From contig NZ_JBGFFE010000009.1 in the NCBI RefSeq assembly GCF_041224415.1, positions 39,001 to 103,000 on the forward strand: a stretch of 64,000 bases of DNA, written 5' to 3'. Each line of letters opens with the position of its first letter. Position 1 is the first letter of the stretch. Below the pieces are notes generated by a model, which made no database searches, was not told the DNA's origin, and saw only the letters and a list, made by a program, of their open reading frames with translations. The DNA is from Clostridium_B lapidicellarium. GTDB taxonomy: Bacteria > Bacillota > Clostridia > Clostridiales > Clostridiaceae. Positions 55,531-64,000 of the stretch are shown here, one piece after another. A program made the translations under genes and the position numbers.

Positions 55531-58218
55531 ATGGAAGAACAAAAAACAAATAAAAAAGATTTCCTCGATGCAACGAATGTAGGGGGAATTGCATCAGCTT
55601 TGGACGGTTCAGATGGATTAGTGCGAAATGAGCTGCCGCAAGATGATGTATCATCTTCCATTAAGACTGTCAGAACATGCTGCAGGGCATGTATTTCCAA
55701 CTGCGGTGTTATCGCCCATGTTAAAAATGGTAGAGTAATCAAGCTCGAGGGTGATCCGGAGAACCCCATGAACAAAGGATCACTGTGTGCCAAGGGACTT
55801 TCTGGCATACAAGCTCTTTACAATCCAAACCGCAATAAGTATCCAATGCTGCGGGTAGGCAGCCGTGGTGAAAACAAATGGAAACGTATTTCCTGGGATA
55901 AAGCCATTGACATTATCGCCAAAAAGCTTATGGAAACCCGTGAAAAGTATGGAGCTGAAGCTGTGCTCTGTTCTACAGGAGGAGGCGGAAACCCCGAATT
56001 TTGGAGCATTGCAAGATTTTGCAACGTATTTGGGACTCCTAACTGGTTCGAACCCGGCTGTGCGCAATGTTATCTGCCGCGTATACTGGCAAATAATTTA
56101 ATGTACGGCGGTTCCGACTACAGCATAGCCGATTCAAACTGCCAGGAAATCTACTACACTAAAGATACACCGATGAAATGCCTTGTCCTGTGGGGAGCAG
56201 CTCCTTCCTATTCCAGTCCTGCGATGGGAGGTGGAGCCGTTGCGGATCTTCGTGCAAACGGGGTAAAAACCGTTGTAATCGACCCACGCATGACACCGGA
56301 TGCAGCTAAAGCCAACGTTTGGCTTCCAATAAGACCCGGAAGCGATGTAGCACTATTGCAAGCTTGGACCCGCTATATAATCGATAAAAAACTCTATGAC
56401 AAAAATTTCGTATTGAAGTGGACAAATCTGCCTTATCTTGTAGATGTAAAGAGCAAAATGTTTTTACGTGCTGACAAGAGCAATGATCCGGATATTCCAG
56501 ATACCTTCATGGTATGGGATACAAAAACCAATTCAGCCAGATCGCTGGACTACCCATGGAACGATGCCCTGGCTCCTGCACTTGAAGGCACTTTTACGGT
56601 AAATGGAGTTGAATGCAAAACTGGCTTCCAGCTTTTAAAGGAAAGAGTGGAGCCCTATACCATTCAAAAGGCGGCAGAAATCTGCTGGCTCAATGCAAGC
56701 AGGATTGAAGAGGCAATTAATATATATACACAAAATTCTCCTGCAGGCATCTGCCTTGGTGTTGCTACTGACCAGAGCCCAAATTCAGTACAGGCAGCTA
56801 TGGCGGCAGTCATTCTCAATGCACTTATGGGCAACATTGAAAGGCCGGGATCATTGATGCAGCGTTTTAAAGTAAGTGGTGTCATACCCGGTGATGCTGC
56901 TGTTTCAACCTATATAGTACCGGCTGCCCGAAAAATGCTCCCGCCTGAGCAGCTCAAAAAACGTTTGGGTGGAAATGAATACAAGGGACTTCTATTCTGG
57001 TGGGCGGGACACCCGGGGAGCATAAAAAAGGCAATTTTAACTGGAAAGCCTTATAAACCGAGAGTCTGGATTGAGCGTTCCGGTAATAAGTTTGCCAATG
57101 TAGCCGAAAGTAAATCATGGGCTCCCGCCATTAAGGAAATGGAATTCGTGGTACACATGTACATGTACCCTACTTCATTTTCCAATTACGCAGACATGCT
57201 TCTCCCTGCATCAGAATGGCTAGAAACAGATATGCCTGTGGAATCCTGCAACAAGGTCTTTGCTAGACAAGCCGTTACCCATCTCTGGGAAACCATGGAC
57301 GAAACGCTGTTCTGGTCAAAACTTGCAAAACGCTGTGCAGAACTCGGACATGAAAATTGCAAGAAAGCATTCGATCCGGAAATCATGGGCAGCGATCTAC
57401 CTTACTGGAATAACATGAATGAACTTCTCAATCGCTGTACAAGCACCTTTGATATGACATGGGACGAATTCAAGGAAAAAGCTCCTTTTGAATTTTTACC
57501 TAAAGACAAGTGGAAGCAGTATTACGTGTATAAACAGATCGATCCAAAGACAGGCAAGCCAAGAGGATTTGACACACCTTCCAAAAAAATTGAACTCTAC
57601 CTGGAAAGCCTTATCACCTTGGGAAGAACGGGAATGCCTTACAGCACCTGTGAATTGCCTCCTGCTTCAAAAGACTACGACCCACTGCCGTATTATATGG
57701 AGCCTTCTGAAAGTCCGCTTGAAGACAGTGAACTTGCCAAAAAATATCCTCTAGTCATGACCAACGGCCGGCTTCCGTTTTATCATCATTCAACCCTGAG
57801 AAATGTTCCATGGCTGCGTGAGATGTACCCCGTTCCCGAAATCTGGATTCACCCCGCAGCTGCAAAAAACTATGGAATCTCCCATGGAGACTGGGTATGG
57901 GTGGAATCATTAAGGGGCAAGATCAAGGCAAAGGCAAATGTGACAAAAGGAATAAATCCTAGGGCAGTATACATGGAACGCTTTATTTTCCCTGAAAATT
58001 ATCATACTGAAACTGAAGGATGGCGTGAAATGAACGTCAATGTACTTTCAAAATCAACTGCTCCATACAACGATGTTGTCGGGACGTATACGCTGAGAGG
58101 TTTTCTCGTAAGGGTTTCAAAAGCCAACGACGGTCCTCCAAAAGGAGTCTGGACCAAACCCGAACAGTTCAGAGAGTGGCTCCCCCAGCCATCTGATCCT
58201 ACGGAGGTGGTTAAGTAA
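55531..58218 (+). CDS. Molybdopterin oxidoreductase catalytic subunit (DMSO reductase superfamily)
   Basis: Catalytic subunit with bis-MGD Mo or W, 895 aa. No Tat signal or membrane helix, so cytoplasmic. An N-terminal [4Fe-4S] site is built by C51, C54, C58 and C86 (CRACISNC, SLCAKG). The metal-ligand region reads FEPGCAQC, so C177 or C180 may bind Mo/W. Later GSDVALLQAW, CLGVATDQSP and a C-terminal molydopterin-binding domain (VMTNGRLPFYHHST) follow. AGGAGG lies before the ATG. Overlaps the ferredoxin gene by 1 bp. Substrate unknown: polysulfide/thiosulfate, arsenate, N- or S-oxide are candidates. Confidence 0.88.
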   Translation: MEEQKTNKKDFLDATNVGGIASALDGSDGLVRNELPQDDVSSSIKTVRTCCRACISNCGVIAHVKNGRVIKLEGDPENPMNKGSLCAKGLSGIQALYNPNRNKYPMLRVGSRGENKWKRISWDKAIDIIAKKLMETREKYGAEAVLCSTGGGGNPEFWSIARFCNVFGTPNWFEPGCAQCYLPRILANNLMYGGSDYSIADSNCQEIYYTKDTPMKCLVLWGAAPSYSSPAMGGGAVADLRANGVKTVVIDPRMTPDAAKANVWLPIRPGSDVALLQAWTRYIIDKKLYDKNFVLKWTNLPYLVDVKSKMFLRADKSNDPDIPDTFMVWDTKTNSARSLDYPWNDALAPALEGTFTVNGVECKTGFQLLKERVEPYTIQKAAEICWLNASRIEEAINIYTQNSPAGICLGVATDQSPNSVQAAMAAVILNALMGNIERPGSLMQRFKVSGVIPGDAAVSTYIVPAARKMLPPEQLKKRLGGNEYKGLLFWWAGHPGSIKKAILTGKPYKPRVWIERSGNKFANVAESKSWAPAIKEMEFVVHMYMYPTSFSNYADMLLPASEWLETDMPVESCNKVFARQAVTHLWETMDETLFWSKLAKRCAELGHENCKKAFDPEIMGSDLPYWNNMNELLNRCTSTFDMTWDEFKEKAPFEFLPKDKWKQYYVYKQIDPKTGKPRGFDTPSKKIELYLESLITLGRTGMPYSTCELPPASKDYDPLPYYMEPSESPLEDSELAKKYPLVMTNGRLPFYHHSTLRNVPWLREMYPVPEIWIHPAAAKNYGISHGDWVWVESLRGKIKAKANVTKGINPRAVYMERFIFPENYHTETEGWREMNVNVLSKSTAPYNDVVGTYTLRGFLVRVSKANDGPPKGVWTKPEQFREWLPQPSDPTEVVK

Positions 58219-58832
58219 TGAAACAAAATGTTTTGGTAATCGATGTGGATAGATGTATCGGCTGCTATGGATGCAGCGTAGCGTGTAAAATGGAAAACGG
58301 AGTGGCACTGGGCTCTTCAAGAAACAAAGTACTGACCATAGGTCCTACGGGGACATACCCTGACGTGCAGATGTACTGGCTTCCAGTTATGTGCCAGCAG
58401 TGTGCCGATCCTGCCTGTGTCAAAGTCTGTCCTACAGGGGCATGTTATAAACGCAGCAGTGACGGTGTTGTAGTTATCGATCAGGAAAAATGTATTGGAT
58501 GCAAGAGCTGCCATAGAGCCTGTCCCTATGAGATAAACAATTTCAACAACGAAATGAGAGTAATGGATAAATGTAATCTCTGCACTCAATTGACGGAAAA
58601 AGGTGAAAAACCCGCGTGTGTAAAAAGCTGTTCAGGGAGAGCCATGATTTTCGGCGATATCAATGATCCAGGCAGTGATGTATCAAGGACATTAAAAGAA
58701 GCCGGCAGCGAAAATGTATACAGTCTCCGTGACGTTGGTACCCATCCTTCCGTTCGATACATTTTACGTCATGACAAATGGATTGATGTTATTCCGCAGG
58801 AGTGCGGCGAACAAGACGGGAGGAAAAGATAG
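58218..58832 (+). CDS. Four-cluster ferredoxin subunit (DmsB/PhsB-like)
   Basis: Electron-transfer partner of the catalytic subunit, 204 aa. Four cysteine groups for [4Fe-4S] clusters: CIGCYGCSVAC, CQQCADPACVKVC, CIGCKSCHRAC and CNLCTQ with CVKSC. No signal peptide. Start at 58218 shares a base with the preceding stop. It would carry electrons from the AsrA-like subunit to the molybdenum protein. Confidence 0.9.
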   Translation: MKQNVLVIDVDRCIGCYGCSVACKMENGVALGSSRNKVLTIGPTGTYPDVQMYWLPVMCQQCADPACVKVCPTGACYKRSSDGVVVIDQEKCIGCKSCHRACPYEINNFNNEMRVMDKCNLCTQLTEKGEKPACVKSCSGRAMIFGDINDPGSDVSRTLKEAGSENVYSLRDVGTHPSVRYILRHDKWIDVIPQECGEQDGRKR

Positions 58833-59516
58833 TTGAATAAAAAGTCAGAGTACTTGATACTTGCAAAAAACCGTGAAAATCTATATCGCTTTTTGGGACG
58901 CCTCTATAAATCAGAAGTGGATAAAACGCTATTTATGCAGATGAAAAATATGAGCTTTCCTGTAAAGTGCTGTGAATCTGAACTCAGTGAGGGATATCAA
59001 ATACTCAAGAAATATTTGGATAACCATGACAGCAATTCACTGACTGACCTTGCCGTAGATTATGCGAAGGTTTTTCTCGCTGCGGGAATGGCGGAAGGAT
59101 CTGCTGCATTTCCCTATGAGTCGGTATATACAAGTAAAAAGAAGATTGTAATGCAGGAGGCCCGAGATCAGGTAATGGTTATATATGCAGCAAAAGGTCT
59201 GAAAAAAAGCGTAAAAAATTTAAATTTTTTCGAAGATCACATATCTCTGGAGCTGGAATTTATGGCATTTTTATGTCAGGAGGCACAGCATACTTCAGAT
59301 ATACATGGAGAACCTGATTTTTCGCCCTATGTAAAAGAGCAGATGGATTTTCTAAATAAACATTTGTTAAATTGGGTGCCTAGATTTTGTGCCGATATAG
59401 AAAAGTATGCCGGTACGGAATTCTATAAAGGAATTGGAAAAATCACCAATGGCTATTTACATCTGGATCGCACAATCCTGGAAAGCCTGACAAGTCAGCT
59501 GGAACATAATTTATAG
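58833..59516 (+). CDS. TorD/DmsD-family molybdoenzyme chaperone
   Basis: All-helical redox-enzyme maturation protein, 227 aa. Features are LYRFLGRLYKSEVD at the N-terminus, DLAVDYAKVFLAAG, PYESVYTS, and FFEDHISLELEFMAFLC. It helps load the cofactor into the catalytic subunit. The start is a TTG at 58833 with GGGAGG upstream, 0 bp after the ferredoxin stop. Confidence 0.87.
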   Translation: MNKKSEYLILAKNRENLYRFLGRLYKSEVDKTLFMQMKNMSFPVKCCESELSEGYQILKKYLDNHDSNSLTDLAVDYAKVFLAAGMAEGSAAFPYESVYTSKKKIVMQEARDQVMVIYAAKGLKKSVKNLNFFEDHISLELEFMAFLCQEAQHTSDIHGEPDFSPYVKEQMDFLNKHLLNWVPRFCADIEKYAGTEFYKGIGKITNGYLHLDRTILESLTSQLEHNL

Positions 59517-59534
59517 AGATAGGAGGGGTAATCA

Positions 59535-60590
59535 TTGGGTTACTATGTAAGTTTGGAAAGAATGGACGAAATAATGAACAAGCTTAAAAATGAATACAAG
59601 ATATATGCTCCCAAGCGCTTTAAAAATCGCGGTTGGAAGCCTGATACCGATCTAATACGCTACGATGAGATCGATTCGGTGAAGGAAATCGTATATGATG
59701 TAAAATCCGACTTTTCACCAAAAGAAATTTTCTTCCCAATTAATCAGACACTTTTTTATTTTACCGAGGACAAATGTACCGAAAACAGTCTCGGCGATAA
59801 AAGGGACATCATCATATTTGCCCGTCCCTGCGATATCAATGCCATAAAAAGGCTGGATACCATCTTCTTAAAAAATGGCGATAAAAAGGATAATTATTAT
59901 GAACAACTGCGTGACAAAATAAATATTTTCATGATAGAGTGTCGAAAAGGCTGGGATAATTGTTTCTGTGTCTCCATGGGTTCAAATCAAACCGACAATT
60001 ACAGTGCAGCTGTGAGATTTCAAGACAACGGGCTGCTTCTGGATGTAAAAGATGATAAATTCAAAAATTACTTTAGCGGGGAAACTTCAAGGAATTTTAC
60101 TCCTGAATTTGTCCAGGAAAATCAGACAAAAGTAAAACTGCCTGAAATTAGCAGTAGTGATCTTTTGAAAAAAGCATGTAATTTAAAATTATGGGATAGT
60201 TTCAACACAAAATGTATAAGCTGCGGTGCCTGTAATACGGTCTGCGGTACATGCAGCTGTTTCGATACCACGGATATCATATACAATGAAACGAGCCGAA
60301 ATGGAGAGAGAAGAAGGGTATGGTCATCCTGCATGCTTGAAGAATTTACAACTATGGCAGGTGGACATAAAGTCCGGGAAACAGCCGGCGAAAGGATGAG
60401 ATTCAAGACACTGCACAAGGTTTACGATTACAATGCCCGATTTGGCGGCACTGAGCATATGTGCGTAGGGTGCGGACGCTGCACAGATCGATGTCCGAAA
60501 GAAATCTCATTCCCGGATACTATCAACAGTTTAAGTGAAGAAATAGAAAAAATATCAAGTGGAAAGTCATCTAGGGAGGTGGATAAATAA
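59535..60590 (+). CDS. AsrA-like 4Fe-4S electron-transfer subunit
   Basis: 351 aa, clear paralogue of AsrA at 41467-42525: QTLFYFTEDK, RPCDINAIKRLD, and clusters CISCGACNTVCGTC and CVGCGRCTDRCPKE. The start is a TTG at 59535 behind AGGAGGGG. In sulfite reductase this subunit passes electrons from AsrB to AsrC; here AsrC is absent and the Mo protein's ferredoxin is the likely acceptor. HydB-like sulfhydrogenase subunits are related. Confidence 0.9.
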   Translation: MGYYVSLERMDEIMNKLKNEYKIYAPKRFKNRGWKPDTDLIRYDEIDSVKEIVYDVKSDFSPKEIFFPINQTLFYFTEDKCTENSLGDKRDIIIFARPCDINAIKRLDTIFLKNGDKKDNYYEQLRDKINIFMIECRKGWDNCFCVSMGSNQTDNYSAAVRFQDNGLLLDVKDDKFKNYFSGETSRNFTPEFVQENQTKVKLPEISSSDLLKKACNLKLWDSFNTKCISCGACNTVCGTCSCFDTTDIIYNETSRNGERRRVWSSCMLEEFTTMAGGHKVRETAGERMRFKTLHKVYDYNARFGGTEHMCVGCGRCTDRCPKEISFPDTINSLSEEIEKISSGKSSREVDK

Positions 60591-61384
60591 TGAATAATAT
60601 CACTTTGCCATCGCCTCATAAAATTCTGGATGTCATACATGAAACCAATGCAGAATATACCTTCAGGGTTGCATATGACGATCATGATAACATCATGTAC
60701 GGCCAGTTTTTCCAGCTTTCAATTCCAAAAGTAGGTGAGGCCCCAATATCCGTAAGCGGCAAGGGTGACAAATGGCTTGAATTTACTATACGAAAAGTAG
60801 GTAAGCTTACAAATGGAATTTTTGGCCTGCAGCCCGGAGACATGGTATTCATGAGAGGTCCCTACGGGAACTATTTTCCTGTAGATGAATTTAAAAGCAA
60901 AGACCTGGTAGTAATTGCCGGAGGTACTGGTCTTGCTGCAGTCAGAGCCCTTTTAAACCATTTTTACGAATACCCCGAAGAAATTAAATCAGTAAATTTT
61001 ATTGCCGGTTTCAAAGATATCAATTCTGTTTTATTTGAATATGATCTTAAAAAATTCAAAACCAAATTCAATGCAATCTATACCTTGGACAATACCAGGG
61101 AAGATGGGTTCGAGACCGGAATGGTCACCGCATATATTGAAAAAATTCCTTTCAGCACTTTTAAAGACTACAATGTAATTATCGTAGGGCCTCCCGTCAT
61201 GATGCATTTTGCCGCTAAGGAGTGCCTTGCAAGAGGTGCAGAAGAATCTAAAATATGGGTTTCACTTGAAAGAAAAATGTCCTGTGCAGTTGGCAAATGC
61301 GGACACTGTAAAATAAATGGAACTTATATATGTCTTGACGGACCAATTTTCAACTACACCAGGGCCAAAGATTTGATTGACTAA
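60590..61384 (+). CDS. AsrB-like FAD/NAD(P)H-binding subunit
   Basis: 264 aa, paralogue of AsrB at 40674-41474: QLSIPKVGEAPISVSG flavin region, VVIAGGTGLAAVRALL for NAD(P)H, and the C-terminal 2Fe-2S motif CAVGKCGHCKI with a later Cys. ATG overlaps the AsrA-like stop by 1 bp. It would feed NAD(P)H electrons into the operon's enzyme. Confidence 0.9.
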   Translation: MNNITLPSPHKILDVIHETNAEYTFRVAYDDHDNIMYGQFFQLSIPKVGEAPISVSGKGDKWLEFTIRKVGKLTNGIFGLQPGDMVFMRGPYGNYFPVDEFKSKDLVVIAGGTGLAAVRALLNHFYEYPEEIKSVNFIAGFKDINSVLFEYDLKKFKTKFNAIYTLDNTREDGFETGMVTAYIEKIPFSTFKDYNVIIVGPPVMMHFAAKECLARGAEESKIWVSLERKMSCAVGKCGHCKINGTYICLDGPIFNYTRAKDLID

Positions 61385-61406
61385 ATTCTAGTACGTTTGA
61401 TAATTC

Positions 61407-61436
61407 AATAATACCGGGGATTGCCCCGGTATTATT
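61407..61436. terminator. Bidirectional terminator after the molybdoenzyme operon
   Basis: Perfect 13-bp arms AATAATACCGGGG and CCCCGGTATTATT with an ATTG loop, T-rich flanks on both strands, between convergent genes. Confidence 0.85.
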
Positions 61437-61438
61437 AT

Positions 61439-62173
61439 TTAAGGTATAATTGCAAAGGAACGTACTGGAAAACCAGGCGCTTTTTCAACTTTGGGAACTA
61501 TACTAAAAATTATCGATCCAGTTGGAGGTACCTTGTCTAAGTTTGCCATGACTTCAATTTGATAATGATCTTCTTTCAGCACGTAATATTCTCCCTGAAA
61601 TCCCGTTTTCTGCTGTTTTATTGGTGCATCCGTATCAAATGTTTCATGACCATTTGCACTTATCTTCCTCGTTTCATATAAAAATTTAAGTGCTTCCAGC
61701 GACCATCCCGGATAATGTTCATTACCACCCTTGTCAAGATTCAAAAATTTGTCCTGATCAGGCCATCTTTTGCTCCAATCCGATCTAAATGCTACAAAAG
61801 AACCCTCAGGTATTTTTCCGTATTTTTTTTCCCATTCCAAAATATCATCTACAGTCATCACGTAATCATTGTTCTTATTTACCTTCTCCGAGAGATCTAT
61901 ATTCACAAGAGGCAAAACCAATTCTTTCAGTCCCAGTTCATCCAGATACCTTCCACCTTCAGCAAAATGCACCGGTGGATCAAGGTGAGTACCATATTGC
62001 CCCGCAAATGTATATTGTTTTACAAAAAATCCATCTTTGTAGGTAAAAAGAGTTTCAAATTTTGCAGGATCAAAACTTGCAAACCTTGGAGTATCGGGCC
62101 CAAATTTATGGGTGAGATCAACCCATTTATGTTTTTTTAAGTCATTTAAAGTATTCCACAAACTATTATTCAT
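61439..62173 (-). CDS. Cyclase-family metal hydrolase (kynurenine formamidase-like)
   Basis: Metal-dependent amidohydrolase of PF04199, 244 aa. The metal motif is GQYGTHLDPPVHF, with DLTHKFGPDTPRF before it and GHETFDTDAP later. The family hydrolyses N-formylkynurenine, isatin or other cyclic amides; substrate unknown here. ATG at 62173 has AAAGGGG upstream. It follows the permease gene by 29 bp and may be read from the same SAM-regulated transcript. Confidence 0.85.
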   Translation of the reverse strand: MNNSLWNTLNDLKKHKWVDLTHKFGPDTPRFASFDPAKFETLFTYKDGFFVKQYTFAGQYGTHLDPPVHFAEGGRYLDELGLKELVLPLVNIDLSEKVNKNNDYVMTVDDILEWEKKYGKIPEGSFVAFRSDWSKRWPDQDKFLNLDKGGNEHYPGWSLEALKFLYETRKISANGHETFDTDAPIKQQKTGFQGEYYVLKEDHYQIEVMANLDKVPPTGSIIFSIVPKVEKAPGFPVRSFAIIP

Positions 62174-62202
62174 AGTACACAAACCCCTTTCAAATTAAAA
62201 AA

Positions 62203-63603
62203 TTATTGAACACTAGTTTTTAAATTAGCTCTTTTATAAATAAATGTAATGATACAACCAGCTATTATCCACGTTAGAACAATGTAGGGGAATATATTAT
62301 TTGGAAATTGCGGTATAGGATAAATATTAGAGTAAAATGTAAATGCCAAAACAAAAAGTGCCACAATTGGTATAAATAGCTGCCATGTCCATATCTTTCT
62401 CTTTCCAAAATATATCAAGGATCCCAGACTTGTTATAAAATAAGCAATAAGCAGTGCAAGTGCGCCAATAGTACCTATGTAACCAAATACCTCAACGCCA
62501 TCATGCTTGAACAGTGCCAAAACTGGAATTATAATTATTGCAAGTATAATATTTAATGCTATATAGGGAGTATGATGCTCGGGATGTACATTTGAAAAAG
62601 CTTTTGGTATATTACCATCTTTACTCATGGAATAAAGCAATCTCGAGCCTGCCGTCATAGACCCCAGAGCCGTTGAAAAAGCCGATATGCTGATGGCAAG
62701 CGTTATTAAAATGGTAAACAAACTGCCCATATAGTTCTTTGAAAGTTCCACTATGGTGGATGGTGATTTTTTTAATGCCTGTATTCCTGAATCTGATACA
62801 CCGAACCCTATAACTTCAGCATAACTTACAAATATAAATACAATTCCCGTTATGACAACCGTACTTGCAATTGCAAGCGGAATGGACTTTTTAGGATTCT
62901 TACTTTCCTCACCTAAACTGGAAGCACCTTCAAACCCGCCAAAGCAAAGTATCGCATATACAATCCCCGTCCCAAAATTTGAAAATGTATTTCCGTTCCT
63001 TTTAAAGGGTATCAAACTCAAACCTTTTGTAGATCCAACTTTTATGAGGATAATCACCGCAATTAAAATTACAAGCAAGATTGATATACTTTCTATTACA
63101 AGCATAATATTTGTACTCAATTTTATGTCAGTATATGATATAAACCATATAAGCACTTCACAAATCAATGCAAATATTATCCATGATATGTTAAGCCCTG
63201 TCAGGTCCTTGACAAAGCTTGCAAAAAGCGACCCAAAGGCGGAAGAACACCCGGCGGAAAATGCTATATAAGTAAGTGATAAAGTCCAGCCCGAAATTGA
63301 TGCTGCATTTTCCCCCAAAGATTTTTCAGTAAATGTATATACCGAACCGGCAGACGGAAAATATTCATTAAACTTTACAAAAGACACTGCTACAGATCCC
63401 ATCAATATAGTTGATACAAGAAATACCATACTTACGGAATAGGATACCGTGGATGCCATAAGCCCGACATTCATTGACATAGCAAAAGTAGGAGCTATTA
63501 TTGCAACTGAGAGTGCAATAACTTCTACAAAATTAAGCTGATTATTCTCAAGGTTATTAATTTTTCTATTTTTGGCAACATTCAAGTAATTTCTCTCATT
63601 CAT
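62203..63603 (-). CDS. APC-family amino acid permease, probable methionine or sulfur amino acid uptake
   Basis: Membrane protein, 466 aa, twelve helices, amino acid-polyamine-organocation family (VEVIALSVAIIAPTFAMSMN opens helix 1; CFGGFEGASSLGEESKNPKK marks helix 6). AAGGAGG precedes the ATG. The leader carries a SAM-I riboswitch, which turns off methionine-related genes when SAM is plentiful, so methionine or a precursor is the likely cargo. Confidence 0.88.
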   Translation of the reverse strand: MNERNYLNVAKNRKINNLENNQLNFVEVIALSVAIIAPTFAMSMNVGLMASTVSYSVSMVFLVSTILMGSVAVSFVKFNEYFPSAGSVYTFTEKSLGENAASISGWTLSLTYIAFSAGCSSAFGSLFASFVKDLTGLNISWIIFALICEVLIWFISYTDIKLSTNIMLVIESISILLVILIAVIILIKVGSTKGLSLIPFKRNGNTFSNFGTGIVYAILCFGGFEGASSLGEESKNPKKSIPLAIASTVVITGIVFIFVSYAEVIGFGVSDSGIQALKKSPSTIVELSKNYMGSLFTILITLAISISAFSTALGSMTAGSRLLYSMSKDGNIPKAFSNVHPEHHTPYIALNIILAIIIIPVLALFKHDGVEVFGYIGTIGALALLIAYFITSLGSLIYFGKRKIWTWQLFIPIVALFVLAFTFYSNIYPIPQFPNNIFPYIVLTWIIAGCIITFIYKRANLKTSVQ

Positions 63604-63713
63604 ATGTTTTCCTCCTTGCCAATAACATTTAATTGGTTTTTAATTTTAAAAAATTTTTACTAGGTAAATAACTTCATCTTCATTCTGTTTAATTTAAGCA
63701 AGTGAAACAAAAT

Positions 63714-63747
63714 AAGGTGATTTTCTTAAGATAAAGAAAATCACCTT
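63714..63747 (-). terminator. Riboswitch expression-platform terminator
   Basis: AAGGTGATTTTCTT pairs with AAGAAAATCACCTT (14-bp arms, 6-nt loop), followed by a T-rich run on the minus strand, between the SAM aptamer and the permease gene. Confidence 0.85.
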
Positions 63748-63773
63748 TAATATCATGATATTAAAATTAATCA

Positions 63774-63880
63774 TCTCATCTCTCAGAAATAAATCTGCAG
63801 GAATTGACACCAATACATTCACGTGAAAATGTTGGTTGTCGGGTTTCATAGGGCCTGTCCCTCTACCGCTCTCGATAAGA
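63774..63880 (-). promoter_or_regulatory. SAM-I (S-box) riboswitch
   Basis: Minus strand shows the S-box consensus in order: CTTATCGAGAGCGG, GAGGGACAGGCCC, TATGAAACCCGACAACC, GGTGTCAATTCCTGCAG and GAGAGATGAGA closing P1. A terminator follows. It controls the APC permease gene by SAM-induced termination. Confidence 0.95.
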
Positions 63881-63900
63881 CACTGTTTAATTTGATTCTT

Positions 63901-63929
63901 AGTATACTATCCAATTAGACTTTTGTCAA
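63901..63929 (-). promoter_or_regulatory. Promoter of the SAM-riboswitch transcript
   Basis: Minus strand TTGACA (63929-63924), 17-bp spacer, TATACT (63906-63901), 20 bp before the aptamer. The last 70 bp of the window show nothing recognisable. Confidence 0.85.
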
Positions 63930-64000
63930 CAATTTTTTTAAATTAAATTTATGACTATGATTTAATTGTGATAATGTCTTAGTATACCGCATTTGATTAT

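Noticed and set aside
60590..61384. A second complete sulfite reductase
   Set aside because: AsrA and AsrB paralogues are present, but no siroheme subunit lies in the operon; the Mo protein takes its place.

Overview
The window is low-GC, Gram-positive clostridial DNA. It has strong Shine-Dalgarno sites, many TTG/GTG starts, a SpoIIP sporulation gene, anaerobic sulfite reductase, a 2-hydroxyacyl-CoA dehydratase-type Fe-S protein with its activase, a CWB2 surface protein and a SAM-I riboswitch. A Clostridium sensu stricto species, perhaps an acetogen or relative, is the best guess; the species cannot be fixed from sequence reading alone. No tRNA, rRNA, CRISPR array, prophage or insertion sequence was recognised.

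Layout. 1-5.6 kb: a chemotaxis receptor cut by the window edge, a c-di-GMP turnover protein (EAL-CBS-GGDEF) and a secreted purple-acid-phosphatase-like protein with cell-wall repeats behind a Pho-box-like promoter. A 90-bp duplication around a single N at 5565 is probably a scaffold join. 5.8-13.8 kb: YibE/F membrane protein, two-component system, BusR-like repressor divergent from an OpuC-type osmolyte importer, and an rRNA methyltransferase. 13.9-18.2 kb: CAP-domain secreted protein, DUF2284, LOG, SpoIIP and a second YibE/F. 18.3-22.8 kb: a zinc-type ABC importer with two binding proteins and two permeases, flanked by two near-identical palindromic operators placed over consensus promoters. 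22.9-35 kb: DHFR, dehydratase/activase pair, ABC-class ATPase, PadR-controlled NatAB-like exporter, a second chemotaxis receptor, XRE regulator, MFS transporter and DUF2089/SHOCT pair.

35-46 kb: PF01497-type metal ABC importer with FmdE, a decayed modD-like fragment, asrABC sulfite reductase with a structured leader, a LysR gene broken by one stop codon, and an Fe-S/cofactor group (NBP35, NifX-like, DUF134) next to a decayed Fur-family gene. 46-49 kb: TauE and an ECF sigma/anti-sigma operon. 49-61.4 kb: a second PF01497-type importer led by a LysR gene, a divergent LysR gene, moaA, and a five-gene molybdopterin oxidoreductase operon. 61.4-64 kb: a cyclase-family hydrolase and an APC permease under a SAM-I riboswitch.

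The most interesting locus is 49-61.4 kb. It joins a cytoplasmic Mo/W-bis-MGD oxidoreductase, a four-cluster ferredoxin and a TorD chaperone to paralogues of AsrA and AsrB, with no siroheme subunit. This reads as an NAD(P)H-dependent molybdo- or tungsto-reductase that has borrowed the sulfite-reductase electron-input module, with its own likely oxyanion importer, cofactor gene and LysR regulation. The terminal substrate is unknown.
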